From Methanobrevibacter arboriphilus (GTDB lineage Archaea; Methanobacteriota; Methanobacteria; Methanobacteriales; Methanobacteriaceae): 64,000 bases of DNA. The DNA is taken from positions 2,087,292 to 2,151,291 of the forward strand of contig NZ_AP019779.1 of assembly GCF_019669925.1 (NCBI RefSeq), written 5' to 3'. The position numbers and the translations under genes are program-made. Shown in pieces: positions 1 through 11,423 of the stretch (position 1 is its first letter; every line of letters begins with the position of its first letter). The notes under the pieces were generated by a model that had not been told where the DNA came from, did no database searches, and saw only the letters and a program-made list of their open reading frames with translations.

Positions 1-1551
1 GCACTTAATAAATTAGCTAAACTGCTTCCTAAAAAGGCTCATAAACTTGAAAATGGGAAGATTATCGATGTTGATATTGATAAATTAAAAGAAAATGATA
101 TAGTTGAAGCAAGGGCTGGAGAGAAGATTCCTGCAGATGGAATTGTTATTAGAGGTAATACAAGTATTAATGAGTCTATGGTAACTGGTGAGTCTAAACA
201 AATAACAAAAGATATTAATAGTAAAGTTATTGGAGGTTCAGTTAATGGAGAAGGAAATATACAGATTAAGATAACTGGTACTGGGGAAACAAGTTATCTA
301 GCACAAGTACAGAAATTGGTTTCTGAAGCTCAAAAAGAACAATCAAAAAGAGAAACAATGGCAGATATTATTGCAAGAACATTATTTTATGTAGCTATTA
401 TTTTAGGAATAATTTCTTTTACTTCTTGGTATTTTGTAGAAAATATCAGTGTTGCATTTTCTGTAGCTGTTACTGTTCTTGTTATCGCTTGTCCTCATGC
501 ATTAGGATTAGCTATACCTCTTGTAGTAGCTAGGAGTACTTCTATTGGAGCTAATAATGGACTTTTATTTAGAAATAGAACTTCTTTTGAACGAGTTAAA
601 AAGTTAAAATATGCTTTGATGGATAAAACAGGTACATTAACTGAAGGAAACTTTAAAGTAACTAAATATGGAAGTTTAAATGATGATATTACTGATGAAA
701 CTATTTTAAAAATAGCTGCTGGATTAGAAGATGGATCTAATCATCCATTAGCTATAGGTATATTATCTAAAGTAAAAGAAAAAGAATTAGACTATGAAAG
801 AGCACATAATACTTATCAAAAAACTGGAATTGGTTTAACTGGTGAGATTAGTGGTGAAGAATTTAAAATAGTGTCTGTAACCTATTTAGATAAAAAAAGT
901 ATATCTTATGATAAATCAAAATTTAAAAAGCTTGCAGAAAGCGGTAATTCTATTAGCTATATTTTAAATAAGAGTAATGATCTTTTGGGTTTTATTTCTC
1001 AAGGGGATGAAATTAAATCAGAATCTAAAATAATGATTGATTCTCTTAAAGAACGTAATATTATACCTGTTATGCTTACAGGGGATAATGAAGAAACTGC
1101 AAATTTAGTTGCTAAAAAATTAGAAATTCAAAATGTTTTTGGAAAGCTTCTTCCAGAAGATAAAGAAAAGATAGTTAAAAAGTATCAAGAATCTGGATTT
1201 ACTGTAATGATGATTGGTGATGGTGTAAATGATGCGCCGAGTTTGGTAGCAGCAGATATTGGAGTAGCTATAGGTTCAGGAACTGATGTAGCTATAGATT
1301 CTGCTGATGTTATATTGGTAAAAAGTAATCCTTTGGATATTATTAAATTTTTAGATTTAGGAGGTAAAACAACAAGAAAGATGAATGAAAATCTTGTGTG
1401 GGGTGCGGGATACAATGTAATTGCATTACCACTGGCTGCAGGAGTTTTAGCTCCTTTTGGATTCATGCTTAATCCACTTATTGGAGCTGTACTAATGTCT
1501 TTAAGTACAATTCTAGTTGCTATTAATGCAATGTTATTGAAGGACATTTGA
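1..1551 (+). CDS. copB: CopB-type (P1B) heavy-metal transporting ATPase, 5' end outside window
   Basis: The reading frame is open from the first base, so the N-terminus lies upstream of the window. It is a P-type ATPase that exports metal ions across the membrane using ATP. Motifs in order are TGES of the actuator domain (about 184-195), the metal-site CPH in a membrane helix (487-495), the phosphorylation motif DKTGTLTE (about 622), the SNHP nucleotide-site motif (about 739) and GDGVNDAP (about 1216). CPH in place of CPC is typical of the CopB/P1B-3 group, which handles copper or silver; the metal itself cannot be read from sequence. The C-terminal hydrophobic pair of helices after the hinge is complete. 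An ATG at 178 falls in the middle of the actuator domain and is not a start. Confidence 0.93.
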   Translation, partial: ALNKLAKLLPKKAHKLENGKIIDVDIDKLKENDIVEARAGEKIPADGIVIRGNTSINESMVTGESKQITKDINSKVIGGSVNGEGNIQIKITGTGETSYLAQVQKLVSEAQKEQSKRETMADIIARTLFYVAIILGIISFTSWYFVENISVAFSVAVTVLVIACPHALGLAIPLVVARSTSIGANNGLLFRNRTSFERVKKLKYALMDKTGTLTEGNFKVTKYGSLNDDITDETILKIAAGLEDGSNHPLAIGILSKVKEKELDYERAHNTYQKTGIGLTGEISGEEFKIVSVTYLDKKSISYDKSKFKKLAESGNSISYILNKSNDLLGFISQGDEIKSESKIMIDSLKERNIIPVMLTGDNEETANLVAKKLEIQNVFGKLLPEDKEKIVKKYQESGFTVMMIGDGVNDAPSLVAADIGVAIGSGTDVAIDSADVILVKSNPLDIIKFLDLGGKTTRKMNENLVWGAGYNVIALPLAAGVLAPFGFMLNPLIGAVLMSLSTILVAINAMLLKDI

Positions 1552-1649
1552 GGATATTTATTAAAAAATTATTATTTCAGTTAATTATTATTTTAATGAA
1601 AAAATTTATATCAACATAAAAATATATTATTTATAAAATATCTGATTTT

Positions 1650-1742
1650 ATAAGTTTAAAAATGAAATTTTTATATGTAGAAATTCTTATTTTTATAAGT
1701 TTAAAAATGAAATTTTTATTATTTATAAAATTTTTTTTATTT
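1650..1742. repeat. Two copies of a dispersed hairpin repeat
   Basis: The string ATAAGTTTAAAAATGAAA followed by TTTTTAT occurs at 1650-1674 and again at 1695-1719. The second copy continues through ATTATTTATAA and a T-run to 1742. A third copy with the same right flank lies at 26337-26393. Each can fold as AAAAAT/ATTTTT followed by T-rich sequence, so it may terminate copB transcripts. Conservation outside the stem suggests a true dispersed repeat. Confidence 0.55.
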
Positions 1743-1804
1743 TAGTACTTATCAGATTATTATTTATTTTAATTACAATTCTTTTTTGAATTGGGGATGA
1801 TTTA

Positions 1805-2674
1805 TTGATTGTTGGAACTAGAGGTAGTGAACTTGCTTTAACACAGACAAATTATATTAGAAATCGTTTGTTTGATTTGACAAATAATGAGGTTGAAACT
1901 AAAATCATAAAGACTACTGGTGATAAGATAACCACATCTCAACTCTATAATATGGATTCTAAAGGACTTTTTACAAAAGAGTTAGATAGGGCTGTTTTAG
2001 AGGAAGAAGTAGATTTTGCAGTTCATAGTTTAAAAGATGTTCCAACTGAGCTTAATGAAGATCTTGAAATAGCTGCAGTTCCAATAAGAGAGTCTCCAAA
2101 TGAAGTTTTAGTATCAAATTATTCTTGGGAAGATCTTAAAAAGGGTTCAACTTTAGGAACTAGTAGTTTAAGGAGAGAAGCTTTTTGTAATATGTATGAA
2201 AAAGGGCTTGAATTGAAACCTATTAGGGGGAACATTGGAACTCGTGTTGAAAAAGTCTTAGATGGTGAAGTTGATGCTACTATAATGGCAGAAGCTGGTT
2301 TAAATAGATTAGGTCTTACAGAGTGTATTAAAAATAGATTTTCTCTTGATTATTTAACTCCTCCTGCTGGTCAAGGAGCTTTAGCTATAATAACTAGAAA
2401 AGATTCTCCAGTTAAAGACACTATACGGAAATTGAATCATTATGAATCAGAACAAGAAGTTTTAGCAGAAAAAACTGTTCTTAAAGAATTAGGTATTGGG
2501 TGTCAATGGCCTTTAGGATCAATAGCTAGGGTAAATGGGAGTGAATTAAGCCTTTATTCTATATTATTGACTCAAAAAGGAGAAATACTTCATAAAGCTA
2601 AACTTAAATCTTCTATTGGTGAAGCTGAGGATTTAGGTAAAAAGCTTGCTAGAGACATGAAAGAATTTATTTAA
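1805..2674 (+). CDS. hemC: Hydroxymethylbilane synthase (porphobilinogen deaminase)
   Basis: This cytosolic enzyme joins four porphobilinogen units into hydroxymethylbilane, the tetrapyrrole precursor needed here for cofactor F430, cobamides and sirohaem. The N-terminus VGTRGSELALTQ and the segment around SSLRREA match the family, and Cys233 in LGIGCQWPLGS is the expected attachment site of the dipyrromethane cofactor. Length (289 aa) is normal. The start is TTG at 1805, preceded by GGGGATGA at about 1793; the ATG at 1798 runs into a stop at once. It stands alone, with AT-rich gaps on both sides. Confidence 0.95.
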   Translation: MIVGTRGSELALTQTNYIRNRLFDLTNNEVETKIIKTTGDKITTSQLYNMDSKGLFTKELDRAVLEEEVDFAVHSLKDVPTELNEDLEIAAVPIRESPNEVLVSNYSWEDLKKGSTLGTSSLRREAFCNMYEKGLELKPIRGNIGTRVEKVLDGEVDATIMAEAGLNRLGLTECIKNRFSLDYLTPPAGQGALAIITRKDSPVKDTIRKLNHYESEQEVLAEKTVLKELGIGCQWPLGSIARVNGSELSLYSILLTQKGEILHKAKLKSSIGEAEDLGKKLARDMKEFI

Positions 2675-3224
2675 GATTAAGTTTATATGTCATCAAGTAT
2701 AAGTTATAATTATAATATTTAAATTATTATAAATACAGTATGGTCTAGAAATTAATATTATTTTAATATAAATTAATATTTCTTATATTAATTTCTATTT
2801 TTTTATTAATTTTGGATTTAATATTGTTATTTTATTGCTGTTATTAATTATACATTTATTATAATTTAATTTATCCTATTATTTGTATATATTAATGTAT
2901 TATTTATTATAATGGCTTTTTATTAGTTATATATAATAATTTTCAATATTTATAGTTTATTAGTCTAATAGTGGCATGATTTATAAATATTTGCTAATAT
3001 TCTATAAATGTCTGCTAAAAATATTGGTAAAGAAATATTAGTAAAGAAATATTGGTAAAAATATTGACTAAAAATGTTTAATTTAAAAGGATTAATTTAA
3101 ATGTTTTAGTTTTTGTAAAAAAAATGTTAAAATTGTTATATATTATAGTTTAACATGAAAAATATTATTTTTCATGAAATATTCAGATTAATAATTATAT
3201 TATTTTTAATAGGGAGGATTAGTT
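2675..3224. other. AT-rich intergenic stretch
   Basis: No gene is visible. A short imperfect tandem repeat of AAATATTGGTAAAG lies at about 3017-3060. GGGAGGA at 3212-3218 is the ribosome site of the next gene. Confidence 0.6.
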
Positions 3225-4184
3225 GTGAATAGTGTTAATGTAGGAGTTATTGGGGTTGGAGCAATGGGTTATAACCATGCTCGTGTTTATTATAGGTTGG
3301 ACAATGCAAATCTTATTGGGGTTTCTGATGTAAGTGAATCTACTTTGTCTAAAGTATCTAAAAAATATGATACTAAAGGATATAATGATTATATGGATTT
3401 ATTAAAAAATCCAGAAATTGAAGCTGTAAGTGTTTGTGTCCCAACTACTCATCATTATAATGTTGTAATGGCTGCAATAGAGCATGGAAAGCATGTTTTA
3501 GTAGAAAAACCTATTGCATTTACCTTAAATGAAGCTGAAGGGATGATAGAAGCTGCTAAAGAAAAAGGTGTTAAACTAAGTACTGGGCATGTTGAAAGAT
3601 TCAATCCTGCAGTTCAGAAAGCAAAAGAACTTATTGAAATGGATATTATTGGTGATGTGGTTTCTGCATCTGCTAAGAGAGTTGGTCCATTTCCTCCAAG
3701 GATTAAAGATGTTGGTGTAGCTATTGATCTTGCTATTCATGATTTAGATGTTATGTATTATTTATTTGATGATGATGTAACTCAAGTTTATGCAACTATG
3801 GGTAGTATTCTTGAAAAATGTGAATATGAAGATCATGCTGAAATTATGACAAAATTTGCTAATGGAATCACTGGTATTTTAGAAGTTAACTGGTTAACTC
3901 CTTATAAAAGACGTGCATTAGAGATTACAGGAACTGATGGGATAATATCCATTGATTATATGGATCAAAGTGTAGATGTAGCTGGAAAATTTGCACAAAA
4001 GGTAGATATTCAGAGGGAAGAACCATTAAAATATGAAATAACCTCTTTCTTAAATTCAATTATGGATAATAAAGATATGGAGATTACTGGTGAAGATGGG
4101 TTGAATGCTCTTAAAATGGTTTTAGCTGCAAACATGTCTTCAAAAGAACAATTACCTGTTAAGTTAGATGAACTTAATGGTTAA
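3225..4184 (+). CDS. Gfo/Idh/MocA-family NAD(P)-dependent sugar dehydrogenase
   Basis: The N-terminal Rossmann fold has the glycine motif VIGVGAMGYNHAR, followed by the family EKP motif (VEKPIAF) and by AIHDLDVMYYL in the catalytic domain. Such enzymes oxidise or reduce a hydroxyl of a sugar or sugar nucleotide. Close relatives in methanogens are often called UDP-N-acetylglucosamine 3-dehydrogenase, which would fit glycan or pseudomurein precursor synthesis, but the substrate is inferred. GTG start at 3225 with GGGAGGA seven bases upstream. Length 319 aa is normal. It is not in an evident operon. Confidence 0.85.
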   Translation: MNSVNVGVIGVGAMGYNHARVYYRLDNANLIGVSDVSESTLSKVSKKYDTKGYNDYMDLLKNPEIEAVSVCVPTTHHYNVVMAAIEHGKHVLVEKPIAFTLNEAEGMIEAAKEKGVKLSTGHVERFNPAVQKAKELIEMDIIGDVVSASAKRVGPFPPRIKDVGVAIDLAIHDLDVMYYLFDDDVTQVYATMGSILEKCEYEDHAEIMTKFANGITGILEVNWLTPYKRRALEITGTDGIISIDYMDQSVDVAGKFAQKVDIQREEPLKYEITSFLNSIMDNKDMEITGEDGLNALKMVLAANMSSKEQLPVKLDELNG

Positions 4185-4628
4185 TTGATCTATAATTATT
4201 TGATAATTAGATTTTCTCCCTAAGAGATTAACTACTTAAATTAACCACTTAATAATCAATTAAAGGTTAGATTATTATTAATTCAATATTAAATTACTAT
4301 TAACTCCAATATTAAATTATTATTAGTCTCATATTGAATTATTATTTTTCATTTTATTCTTCTATATTTTAATTATCATAATATTGATTATTATCATAAT
4401 ATTTTAATTATCATTAATTTTAATTACATTTAATTACATTAATTAATTTAATTATTATACTAAATTATCTATTTTATGCTAAATTATTTAATGTATTAAA
4501 TTAATTAAATATATTATAAACGAAATAACAAAATAATTAAATTAGTTTTATTATTTAAATTAACTTTATTTTTAAGTAATTATGGTTTACTTATTTTTAA
4601 TTTAGAACTATTTTCAATTGGTGTAAAA
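4185..4628. other. AT-rich intergenic stretch
   Basis: No gene found. It contains a degenerate repeat around AATATTAAATTATTATTA (4275-4350) and otherwise simple A/T sequence. Confidence 0.6.
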
Positions 4629-5246
4629 ATGAAACAAGATTTAGTAAAAAAATCTCATGAACTTAGAAGGCGTGGTTTTACGGTTGGAGAAATAGCTGAT
4701 GAGCTAAATGTTTCAATGGACACAGCTCGATGGTTATCCATGCAGAAACTCGATGAAAAAGAAAAACCAGAAGATACTCCTATTGACTTTGCTATTAATT
4801 GGAATAGTTTAGGTGGAAGTTCAAGTAGGCTTAGGTATGTTTCTGCAGCATTAAGTGACATGACTTTAAATTATGGCCAGGCAGATGTTATTGTAGGTAT
4901 AGCTGTAAGTGGAATACCTTTTGCAACAATGATGGCTGATTTTTTAGAGATAGAGGAAGGCTTTGAAACTTCATTATCTGTATTTCACCCTATAAAACAT
5001 AGAAAAGATAAAGATAAGGATCAAGAAGGAGCAATCAGCCAAAATTTTGCTCAAGTTAAAGGTAAAAAAGTTATAATCGTTGATGATGTTATAACTAGTG
5101 GTAGGACTGTGAAAGAAGTTATTAATGCATTGATTGCTCAAGGAGCAGAACCTATAGCTGTAACTGTATTAATTGATAAGGTTGGAATTTCAGAAATTGA
5201 AGGAGTTCCTGTAGAATCTTTAATAAAAGTTAATAGATTAGGTTGA
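4629..5246 (+). CDS. PyrE-like phosphoribosyltransferase with N-terminal HTH (GfcR-type regulator)
   Basis: Residues 1-45 form a helix-turn-helix ([24 protein letters not shown]). The rest is a type I phosphoribosyltransferase domain with the PRPP-binding motif [13 protein letters not shown]. In archaea this architecture is called orotate phosphoribosyltransferase-like and includes the haloarchaeal transcription regulator GfcR. A DNA-binding regulator that senses a phosphoribosyl or sugar metabolite is therefore more likely than the pyrimidine enzyme itself. ATG at 4629 has GGTG just upstream. Targets cannot be read from this window. Confidence 0.8.
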   Translation: MKQDLVKKSHELRRRGFTVGEIADELNVSMDTARWLSMQKLDEKEKPEDTPIDFAINWNSLGGSSSRLRYVSAALSDMTLNYGQADVIVGIAVSGIPFATMMADFLEIEEGFETSLSVFHPIKHRKDKDKDQEGAISQNFAQVKGKKVIIVDDVITSGRTVKEVINALIAQGAEPIAVTVLIDKVGISEIEGVPVESLIKVNRLG

Positions 5247-5844
5247 TTATTTTAAAAGCAATTTATTTTTTAAAAATAGATTAATTTTTATAATATTAAT
5301 TTATTTTATATCTTTAATTTTTTAGTTTTTATTTTTTTAAATTTCAATTTTTTATCCATTTTTTTATTATTAATTTTTTAGCAATATTTAAAATAAAATA
5401 ATCATGATAATGTTTTATTATAATAATATTTTAAGATTCTAGATATTTTCAAAATTTTAATAATATTTTTAAGATTTTAAATTATAATATTAAATTATAT
5501 ATTGGAGTTTTTACAAATCTAATAAAAGTATAAATTTATTATTAAATCTATAATACTAATAAAATCTATAATATTAGTGATTTTATTAATAATAATATTC
5601 CAAATAATCTATAAAAATAATATATAACAACAATTTATAAAAATAATTTATAAAAATATTTTTTAAAGGTAGTTTTTAAAAGTTATGAAAAAGTTATTAA
5701 AATGAATCTTTTTCTAATCATTACATCTTTTTATGATTTAATATTTAATTATAATTAATATTATAATCATAAATAATTATATTCATAATTATAATATAAT
5801 TTTAATTATAGTATTATTGTACTTTTTATCATGGAGTGAATATA
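5247..5844. other. AT-rich intergenic stretch
   Basis: About 600 bases of nearly pure A/T with many short ATAAT-type repeats. I see no gene or stable GC-containing hairpin. GGAGTGA at 5833-5839 is the ribosome site of prf1. Confidence 0.6.
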
Positions 5845-7074
5845 TTGTCAGAAGTATCTTCAAAAGAATTATATGAATTTAAAAGAACTCTTAAAGAATT
5901 ATCAGAAAAAAAAGGGAGAGGTACTGAGTTAGTATCAGTTTATATACCTCCAGATCGTCAAATTAGTGATGTTACTAAACATATGCGTGAAGAATTAAGT
6001 CAAAGTGCAAACATCAAAAGTAAACAAACAAAGAAAAATGTTCAGTCTGCTATTGAAGTTATTGTTCAAAGACTTAGATTATTCCCTAAACCTCCTGAAA
6101 AAGGATTAGTTCTATTTGTTGGAATGATACCTAAGGGAGGTCCAGGTACTGAGAAGATGGAGACTTTTATTTTTGAACCTCCAGAACCTATTCAAACTTA
6201 TACTTATCACTGTAACTCAGAATTCTTTTTAGAGCCATTACAACATATGATGGATGTTAAAGAAGTTTATGGTTTAGCTGTTATTGATAGAAAAGAAGCT
6301 ACTATAGCTACTCTTAAAGGAAAAAGGGTTGATATCTTAAAACATTTAACTAGTGGTGTCCCTGGAAAACATAAAGCAGGGGGTCAATCTCAAAGAAGGT
6401 TTGATCGTTTAATCGATTTAGCTGCACACGAGTTTAAAAAACGTATTGGGGATCATATGAATGATGCGTTTTTAGGCATTGAAGACCTTAAAGGAATTAT
6501 TTTAGGAGGTCCTGGCCATACAAAAGAAGAATTTCTTAAAGGGGATTATCTTCAATATGAACTTAAGAATAAAGTTATAGCTACTGTTGATACTTCTTAT
6601 ACTGGCGAATTTGGGATAAGGGAAGTTATTGATAAATCTATGGATATTTTAGAAGAAATGGATGTTATGCAAGAAAAACAACTTGTTCAGAAATTTCTTA
6701 AAGAATTGATTGATGAACGTGGCTTAGCTTCTTATGGTGAAGATGAAGTAAGAAAAAATCTTCAAATGGGGGCTGTTGATACATTACTCCTTTCTGAAGA
6801 TCTTATTAAAACAAGATCAACTATGGAATGTTTAAATTGTGGAAACAAAGTTCAAATAACTTATAAAGACCCTAAAGCTGGTGAAGAACTTATATGTGAA
6901 AAATGTAATGAGAAAATGAAGGTTTCTGAAGTTAAGGATCTTGTTGATGATTTTGTAGAAATGGCTGAAGAGTTAGGTTCTGATGTTGAAATAATTTCAA
7001 CTGAAACAGAAGAAGGAATGCAATTATTTAAAGCATTTGGTGGAATAGGAGCTATTTTAAGATATAGGACATAA
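5845..7074 (+). CDS. prf1: Peptide chain release factor aRF1
   Basis: This protein recognises stop codons and triggers release of the finished protein on the ribosome. The stop-recognition loop NIKS is at residues 56-59 and the GGQ catalytic motif at 179-181. A C-terminal domain carries a CxxC...CxxC zinc site (CLNCGNK ... CEKCNEK). TTG at 5845 is chosen as the start because GGAGTGA ends five bases before it and the protein then begins [13 protein letters not shown]; the in-frame GTG at 5836 lies inside that ribosome site. Length 409 aa is usual for archaea. Confidence 0.95.
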   Translation: MSEVSSKELYEFKRTLKELSEKKGRGTELVSVYIPPDRQISDVTKHMREELSQSANIKSKQTKKNVQSAIEVIVQRLRLFPKPPEKGLVLFVGMIPKGGPGTEKMETFIFEPPEPIQTYTYHCNSEFFLEPLQHMMDVKEVYGLAVIDRKEATIATLKGKRVDILKHLTSGVPGKHKAGGQSQRRFDRLIDLAAHEFKKRIGDHMNDAFLGIEDLKGIILGGPGHTKEEFLKGDYLQYELKNKVIATVDTSYTGEFGIREVIDKSMDILEEMDVMQEKQLVQKFLKELIDERGLASYGEDEVRKNLQMGAVDTLLLSEDLIKTRSTMECLNCGNKVQITYKDPKAGEELICEKCNEKMKVSEVKDLVDDFVEMAEELGSDVEIISTETEEGMQLFKAFGGIGAILRYRT

Positions 7075-7267
7075 ATATATAATATAAATAGTATAAGTAG
7101 AATATAATAGGTAGAATATAAATATAGGATATACTGGATATAGTTAGGATATAAATAAGATATATACCTGAATATTCTAGATTTAATTTATTAAAACTAA
7201 GCTTATTAACTAATGATTAATCATATTATGATTATTTGATTATATAATTCAGTAAGGAGATTTATGC

Positions 7268-8494
7268 ATGAATCAAAGAGAAATAGAACTGTTTGGACAT
7301 ATTATAGATTCTTTAATTCTTCCAAAAACCCTTGATATTATCATGGATCAAGGAGGAGATTTTAAAATAATCGATTTAAATGTTGGAAAAAGAAAGTCTG
7401 ATGTAAGTAGAGCTAAAATTATAGTTTCAGCGGATTCTCCCTCTCTTTTAAATCAAATATTAGATGAACTTAGTGAAATAGGAGCTACAATTTCAGCAAT
7501 AGAAGAAGTTAAATTAGTTGCTTCTCCTAATGATAAAGTTGCTCCAGATAATTTTTATTCAACCACCAATCATGTTACGCATGTTTTACATAATGGGAAC
7601 TGGTTACTTGTTGAAAATATTGAAATGGATTGTATGATTATTATTGACATTGATGAAAATAATAGTGGTAAAGCTTATTGTAAGCCAATTGGAAGGATAA
7701 AAAAAGGAGATTTAATTGTTGTAGGGAGAGAAGGGATACGTGTAACTCCTCCAGAACGTCCAAGAGGTAAACAGGGTGTTTTTGAATTTATGAATAGTGA
7801 AGTTTCTTCAGAAAAGCCTTTGATGAGTATTATTGAAAATATAGCTTCAGAGATTAAAGAAATTAAATCAAGAGGTGGAAAAATAGCTATAGTTGGAGGT
7901 CCAGCTATTGTTCATACGGGATCTGCTGATTTAATGGCTAAGATGATTAAGGAAGGATATATTGATGTTGTTTTCGCAGGAAACGCGTTAGCTACTCATG
8001 ATATTGAAAATGCTCTTTATGGAACATCTCTCGGAGTATGTGTAAAAACAGGAGAAGTTGTTAGTCGTGGTCACACCCATCATATGAGGGCTATTAATAC
8101 TATCAATGGTTCTGGATCTATTAAAGAAGCTGTTGATGATGGAACTTTAACAGGTGGAATAATGTATGAATGTATTAAAAATAATGTTCCATTTGTTTTA
8201 GCAGGATCTATACGTGATGATGGTCCACTTCCAGATGTTATAACAGATGTAATTGAAGCTCAAGAGATGATGAGGGAATATTCAAAGGATGTTGATATGG
8301 TTATTATGATAGCTACTATGTTACATTCTATTGCCACTGGGAATATCCTACCTTCAAGAGTAAAAAGTGTTTGTGTTGATATTAATCCTGCAACAGTTAC
8401 AAAATTAGCTGATAGGGGAAGTGCTCAAGTTTTAAGTGTTGTAACTGATATTGGTGCTTTTTTACCAACTTTATATAATGAATTAGAAAAATAA
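7268..8494 (+). CDS. TIGR00300/LOR-SDH family protein, probable ornithine cyclodeaminase
   Basis: The 408-residue protein matches the archaeal family once named after the LOR/SDH domain. Members in methanogens have been linked to ornithine cyclodeamination (ornithine to proline and ammonia). Visible features are the N-terminal domain up to about 100, a central dinucleotide-type segment around [18 protein letters not shown], and conserved [11 protein letters not shown] and [11 protein letters not shown] stretches. No separate proline pathway gene is seen nearby. ATG at 7268 follows AAGGAGA by nine bases; the ATG four bases upstream is in another frame. The reaction is assigned from family knowledge only. 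Confidence 0.75.
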   Translation: MNQREIELFGHIIDSLILPKTLDIIMDQGGDFKIIDLNVGKRKSDVSRAKIIVSADSPSLLNQILDELSEIGATISAIEEVKLVASPNDKVAPDNFYSTTNHVTHVLHNGNWLLVENIEMDCMIIIDIDENNSGKAYCKPIGRIKKGDLIVVGREGIRVTPPERPRGKQGVFEFMNSEVSSEKPLMSIIENIASEIKEIKSRGGKIAIVGGPAIVHTGSADLMAKMIKEGYIDVVFAGNALATHDIENALYGTSLGVCVKTGEVVSRGHTHHMRAINTINGSGSIKEAVDDGTLTGGIMYECIKNNVPFVLAGSIRDDGPLPDVITDVIEAQEMMREYSKDVDMVIMIATMLHSIATGNILPSRVKSVCVDINPATVTKLADRGSAQVLSVVTDIGAFLPTLYNELEK

Positions 8495-8734
8495 TGATCT
8501 CTATATATTTCTTTATATTATTAAAGTATTTTTAAAGATTTTTTCATATTATAACTATTATGATCATTTGGAATAATTATCATCATAATTTTGAACAATT
8601 ATAATCATTTTAAATAAGTATTATTAATTAAATTTATTATTAATATTTTTATTAATATTCTTATTTATATTTTTATTAATATTTTTATTAATATTTTTAT
8701 TTTTAAATAACTATTCTTTCTCATCTTTGATATT

Positions 8735-10546
8735 ATGAATCCTAAAAAATTTAATTCAATAAAAGCAAACATTTTAGATGTTTTCACAAATGAAATTTAT
8801 CCTAGTGAAATATCTATAGAAGATGGTTATATTGTTAGTGTTAATCCTATTTCTAATCTTGAAAATGATGGTGTAGAACTTGATTTCGATGGAATTTTAG
8901 TTCCAGGTTTCATTGATGCTCATATTCATATTGAAAGTTCTCTTTTAACACCATCTAATTTTGCAAAAGCAGTTGTTCCTTTTGGAACTACTTCAGTTAT
9001 AGCTGATCCTCATGAAATAGCTAATGTTGCTGGAATTGAAGGTGTTGAATTTATGATTGATGATGCATCTAAAGTTCCTTTTGATTTTTATTTTTCTGCT
9101 CCTTCTTGTGTTCCAGCTACTAACTTTGAAACTAGTGGGGCCTGTTTAGATAGTTTAGCTATTGAAGAACTTTTAAAAATGGATGAAGTTGTATCTTTAG
9201 GGGAAGTTATGAACTTTGTTGGAGTTATTAACAATGATAAAAATGTTATTGATAAATTAAAGGTTGCTAAAAAATATAATATACCTATTGATGGTCATGC
9301 TCCTTTATTGTCTGGAGCTGATTTAGAGAAATATGTTAATGTTTTTTTAGATGATGATTTTGATAATAAAAATCTGATTCAGGGTCCCTCAACTGATCAC
9401 GAGTCTATAAGTTTTGATGAAGCTATTGAGAAAAAGAAACTTGGTATGAAAATTATGGTAAGGGAGGGGTCTTCTGCTAAAAATATGGAAGCTCTTTTTA
9501 ATATAAAAGATAGAATTGGTCTTTGTTCAAATCAAGATTTTTTTGGAGCAGTTTCAGTTGATGATTTTGGGGAAATTTTGAAAAACCCAATTTTTGATTT
9601 TTTAGTTACTGATGATAAGGAACCTAACGACTTAAAAGACGGACATTTAAATGTTCTTATAAAAAAAGCAATTTTTCTTGGAATCGATCATATAGAAGCT
9701 ATTAAAATGGTTACAATTAATCCTGCTAAACATTATAATCTTAATTCAGGTGCAATTGAAGTTGGAAGAAAAGCTAATTTTTGTTTAATCGACAATTTTG
9801 ATGATTTCAATATTAAAAAAACAATTATTAATGGAGAAATTGTAGCTGAAGATGGAGTTTCTTTTATTAAATCTCAAAAGCCATCTTTTAAAAATACTTT
9901 TGTATTGAATGAGAAGAATTCTGATGATTTTAATGTTCATGTAAACTTTAATTCTAATAGTTCTAATAATCCTATTTTCTATATTAACACAAAAGTAATT
10001 GAGGTTATTGATGGTGAAATTATCACTAAAAAAATTGATAAAGACCTCAAAGTTGAAGAAGGAATTATTAAAGAAAATATTGAAGAAGATATTCTGAAGT
10101 TAGCTGTTGTTGAAAGATATGGGAATAATAATATTTCGAATGCATTTATTAAAGGATTTAATCTGAAAAATGGAGCTATGGCTTCAAGTGTTGCTCATGA
10201 TTCTCATAATATTGTTGTTTTAGGAACAGAATCTGAATATATGGCAAAGGCTGTAAATCTAATTTCTAAAAATAAAGGAGGCTTAGCTATCGTTTATGAT
10301 GATGTTGAAAAAATATTAAAACTTCCAATAGCTGGTCTTATGAGTGATGAAGACATTGGATCTGTTTCAAAAGAGCTTTATGAAATTAACAAAATAATTA
10401 AAACTTTAGGATGTACACTAGAATCTCCTTTCATGACATTATCCTTTGTATCTCTTTTGGTTATTCCTAGCTTAAGATTAAGTGATAAAGGATTGTTTGA
10501 TGTGGATGAATTTTCTTTTGTTGATTTGACTAATACTAATAATTAA
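8735..10546 (+). CDS. ade: Adenine deaminase
   Basis: This enzyme converts adenine to hypoxanthine and ammonia in purine salvage. The amidohydrolase core has the metal-binding DAHIHIESS motif, GTTSVIADPHEIANVAG, and GHAP further on, which are characteristic of AdeC. The C-terminal region with GAMASSVAHDSHNIVV is also typical. Length 603 aa is normal. No clear ribosome site precedes ATG 8735, so the message may be leaderless. It stands alone. Confidence 0.93.
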   Translation: MNPKKFNSIKANILDVFTNEIYPSEISIEDGYIVSVNPISNLENDGVELDFDGILVPGFIDAHIHIESSLLTPSNFAKAVVPFGTTSVIADPHEIANVAGIEGVEFMIDDASKVPFDFYFSAPSCVPATNFETSGACLDSLAIEELLKMDEVVSLGEVMNFVGVINNDKNVIDKLKVAKKYNIPIDGHAPLLSGADLEKYVNVFLDDDFDNKNLIQGPSTDHESISFDEAIEKKKLGMKIMVREGSSAKNMEALFNIKDRIGLCSNQDFFGAVSVDDFGEILKNPIFDFLVTDDKEPNDLKDGHLNVLIKKAIFLGIDHIEAIKMVTINPAKHYNLNSGAIEVGRKANFCLIDNFDDFNIKKTIINGEIVAEDGVSFIKSQKPSFKNTFVLNEKNSDDFNVHVNFNSNSSNNPIFYINTKVIEVIDGEIITKKIDKDLKVEEGIIKENIEEDILKLAVVERYGNNNISNAFIKGFNLKNGAMASSVAHDSHNIVVLGTESEYMAKAVNLISKNKGGLAIVYDDVEKILKLPIAGLMSDEDIGSVSKELYEINKIIKTLGCTLESPFMTLSFVSLLVIPSLRLSDKGLFDVDEFSFVDLTNTNN

Positions 10547-10762
10547 AGATTAAACTGGTTTTTGTTTTATTGGTTTTATTTTTTATAGTTCTATATTGGA
10601 TTACTAATTCTGATTAAATTAATTTGTTATAAGTAATTTTCAATAAACATTCTTTAATAAATACATATTTTTAATGAATATATTTAATAAATATTTTAGT
10701 ATTATTCTGTAAGTAACTTTAAATAAAAAATTATAAATAAAATTTAATTCAAATATATTTTC

Positions 10763-11224
10763 ATGAAAAAACCTGAAATGAAAGTAGAGCCAATTAAAAA
10801 TGGGACTGTTATTGATCATATTACAGCTAATAAATCTCTCCATGTTTTGAAAATTTTAGGGCTTCCTAATGAAGATATTAATGTTACATTAGCTATGAAT
10901 GTTTCTTCTGGTAAAGCTGGAAGAAAAGACATAGTAAAAATAGAAAAAAGAGAACTTGATTCTTCAGAACTTGATCAAATTGCTTTACTTGCTCCTGAAG
11001 CTACAATAAACATAATAAGGGATTATAAAGTAGTTGCAAAGGATAAAGTCCGTTTTATGAAAGAATTAAAATCAATCATTCGATGTAACAATCCTAATTG
11101 TATTACAAATGCTAATGAACCAATTGAATCTAGATTTCATTTGATAAAAACTTCACCAATACTTTTAAGATGCCATTACTGTGAACGATTAATCGATGCT
11201 GAAGAAATAGATAAACAGTTTTAG
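10763..11224 (+). CDS. pyrI: Aspartate carbamoyltransferase regulatory chain
   Basis: PyrI binds nucleotides and holds the catalytic PyrB trimers together in the first committed step of pyrimidine synthesis. The N-terminal allosteric domain ([19 protein letters not shown]) is followed by a zinc domain whose four cysteines are in CNNPNC and CHYC. Length 153 aa is normal. pyrB is not in the window, so the two chains are encoded apart. No ribosome site is evident before the ATG. Confidence 0.95.
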   Translation: MKKPEMKVEPIKNGTVIDHITANKSLHVLKILGLPNEDINVTLAMNVSSGKAGRKDIVKIEKRELDSSELDQIALLAPEATINIIRDYKVVAKDKVRFMKELKSIIRCNNPNCITNANEPIESRFHLIKTSPILLRCHYCERLIDAEEIDKQF

Positions 11225-11423
11225 TGATTGTATCTTTAATATTTTTGGTTATAATTATATAATATTAATTTTATAGTTTTATATAATTAATTATAATTTT
11301 ATATAATTAATTTATGTAATGATTAATTATATTACTTATAATTAAATTAGAAATTATAGTTAAATTATTTAAATTATAACTAGATTATAATTTTATTAGA
11401 ATTAGCTTTTAATTCTATTATAA

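Noticed and set aside
1185-1547. 120-residue minus-strand frame
   Set aside because: Shadow of the conserved P-type ATPase hinge region.
10640-10843. 67-residue minus-strand frame before pyrI
   Set aside because: Overlaps the start of pyrI, AT-rich, Phe/Asn/Ile only, no ribosome site.
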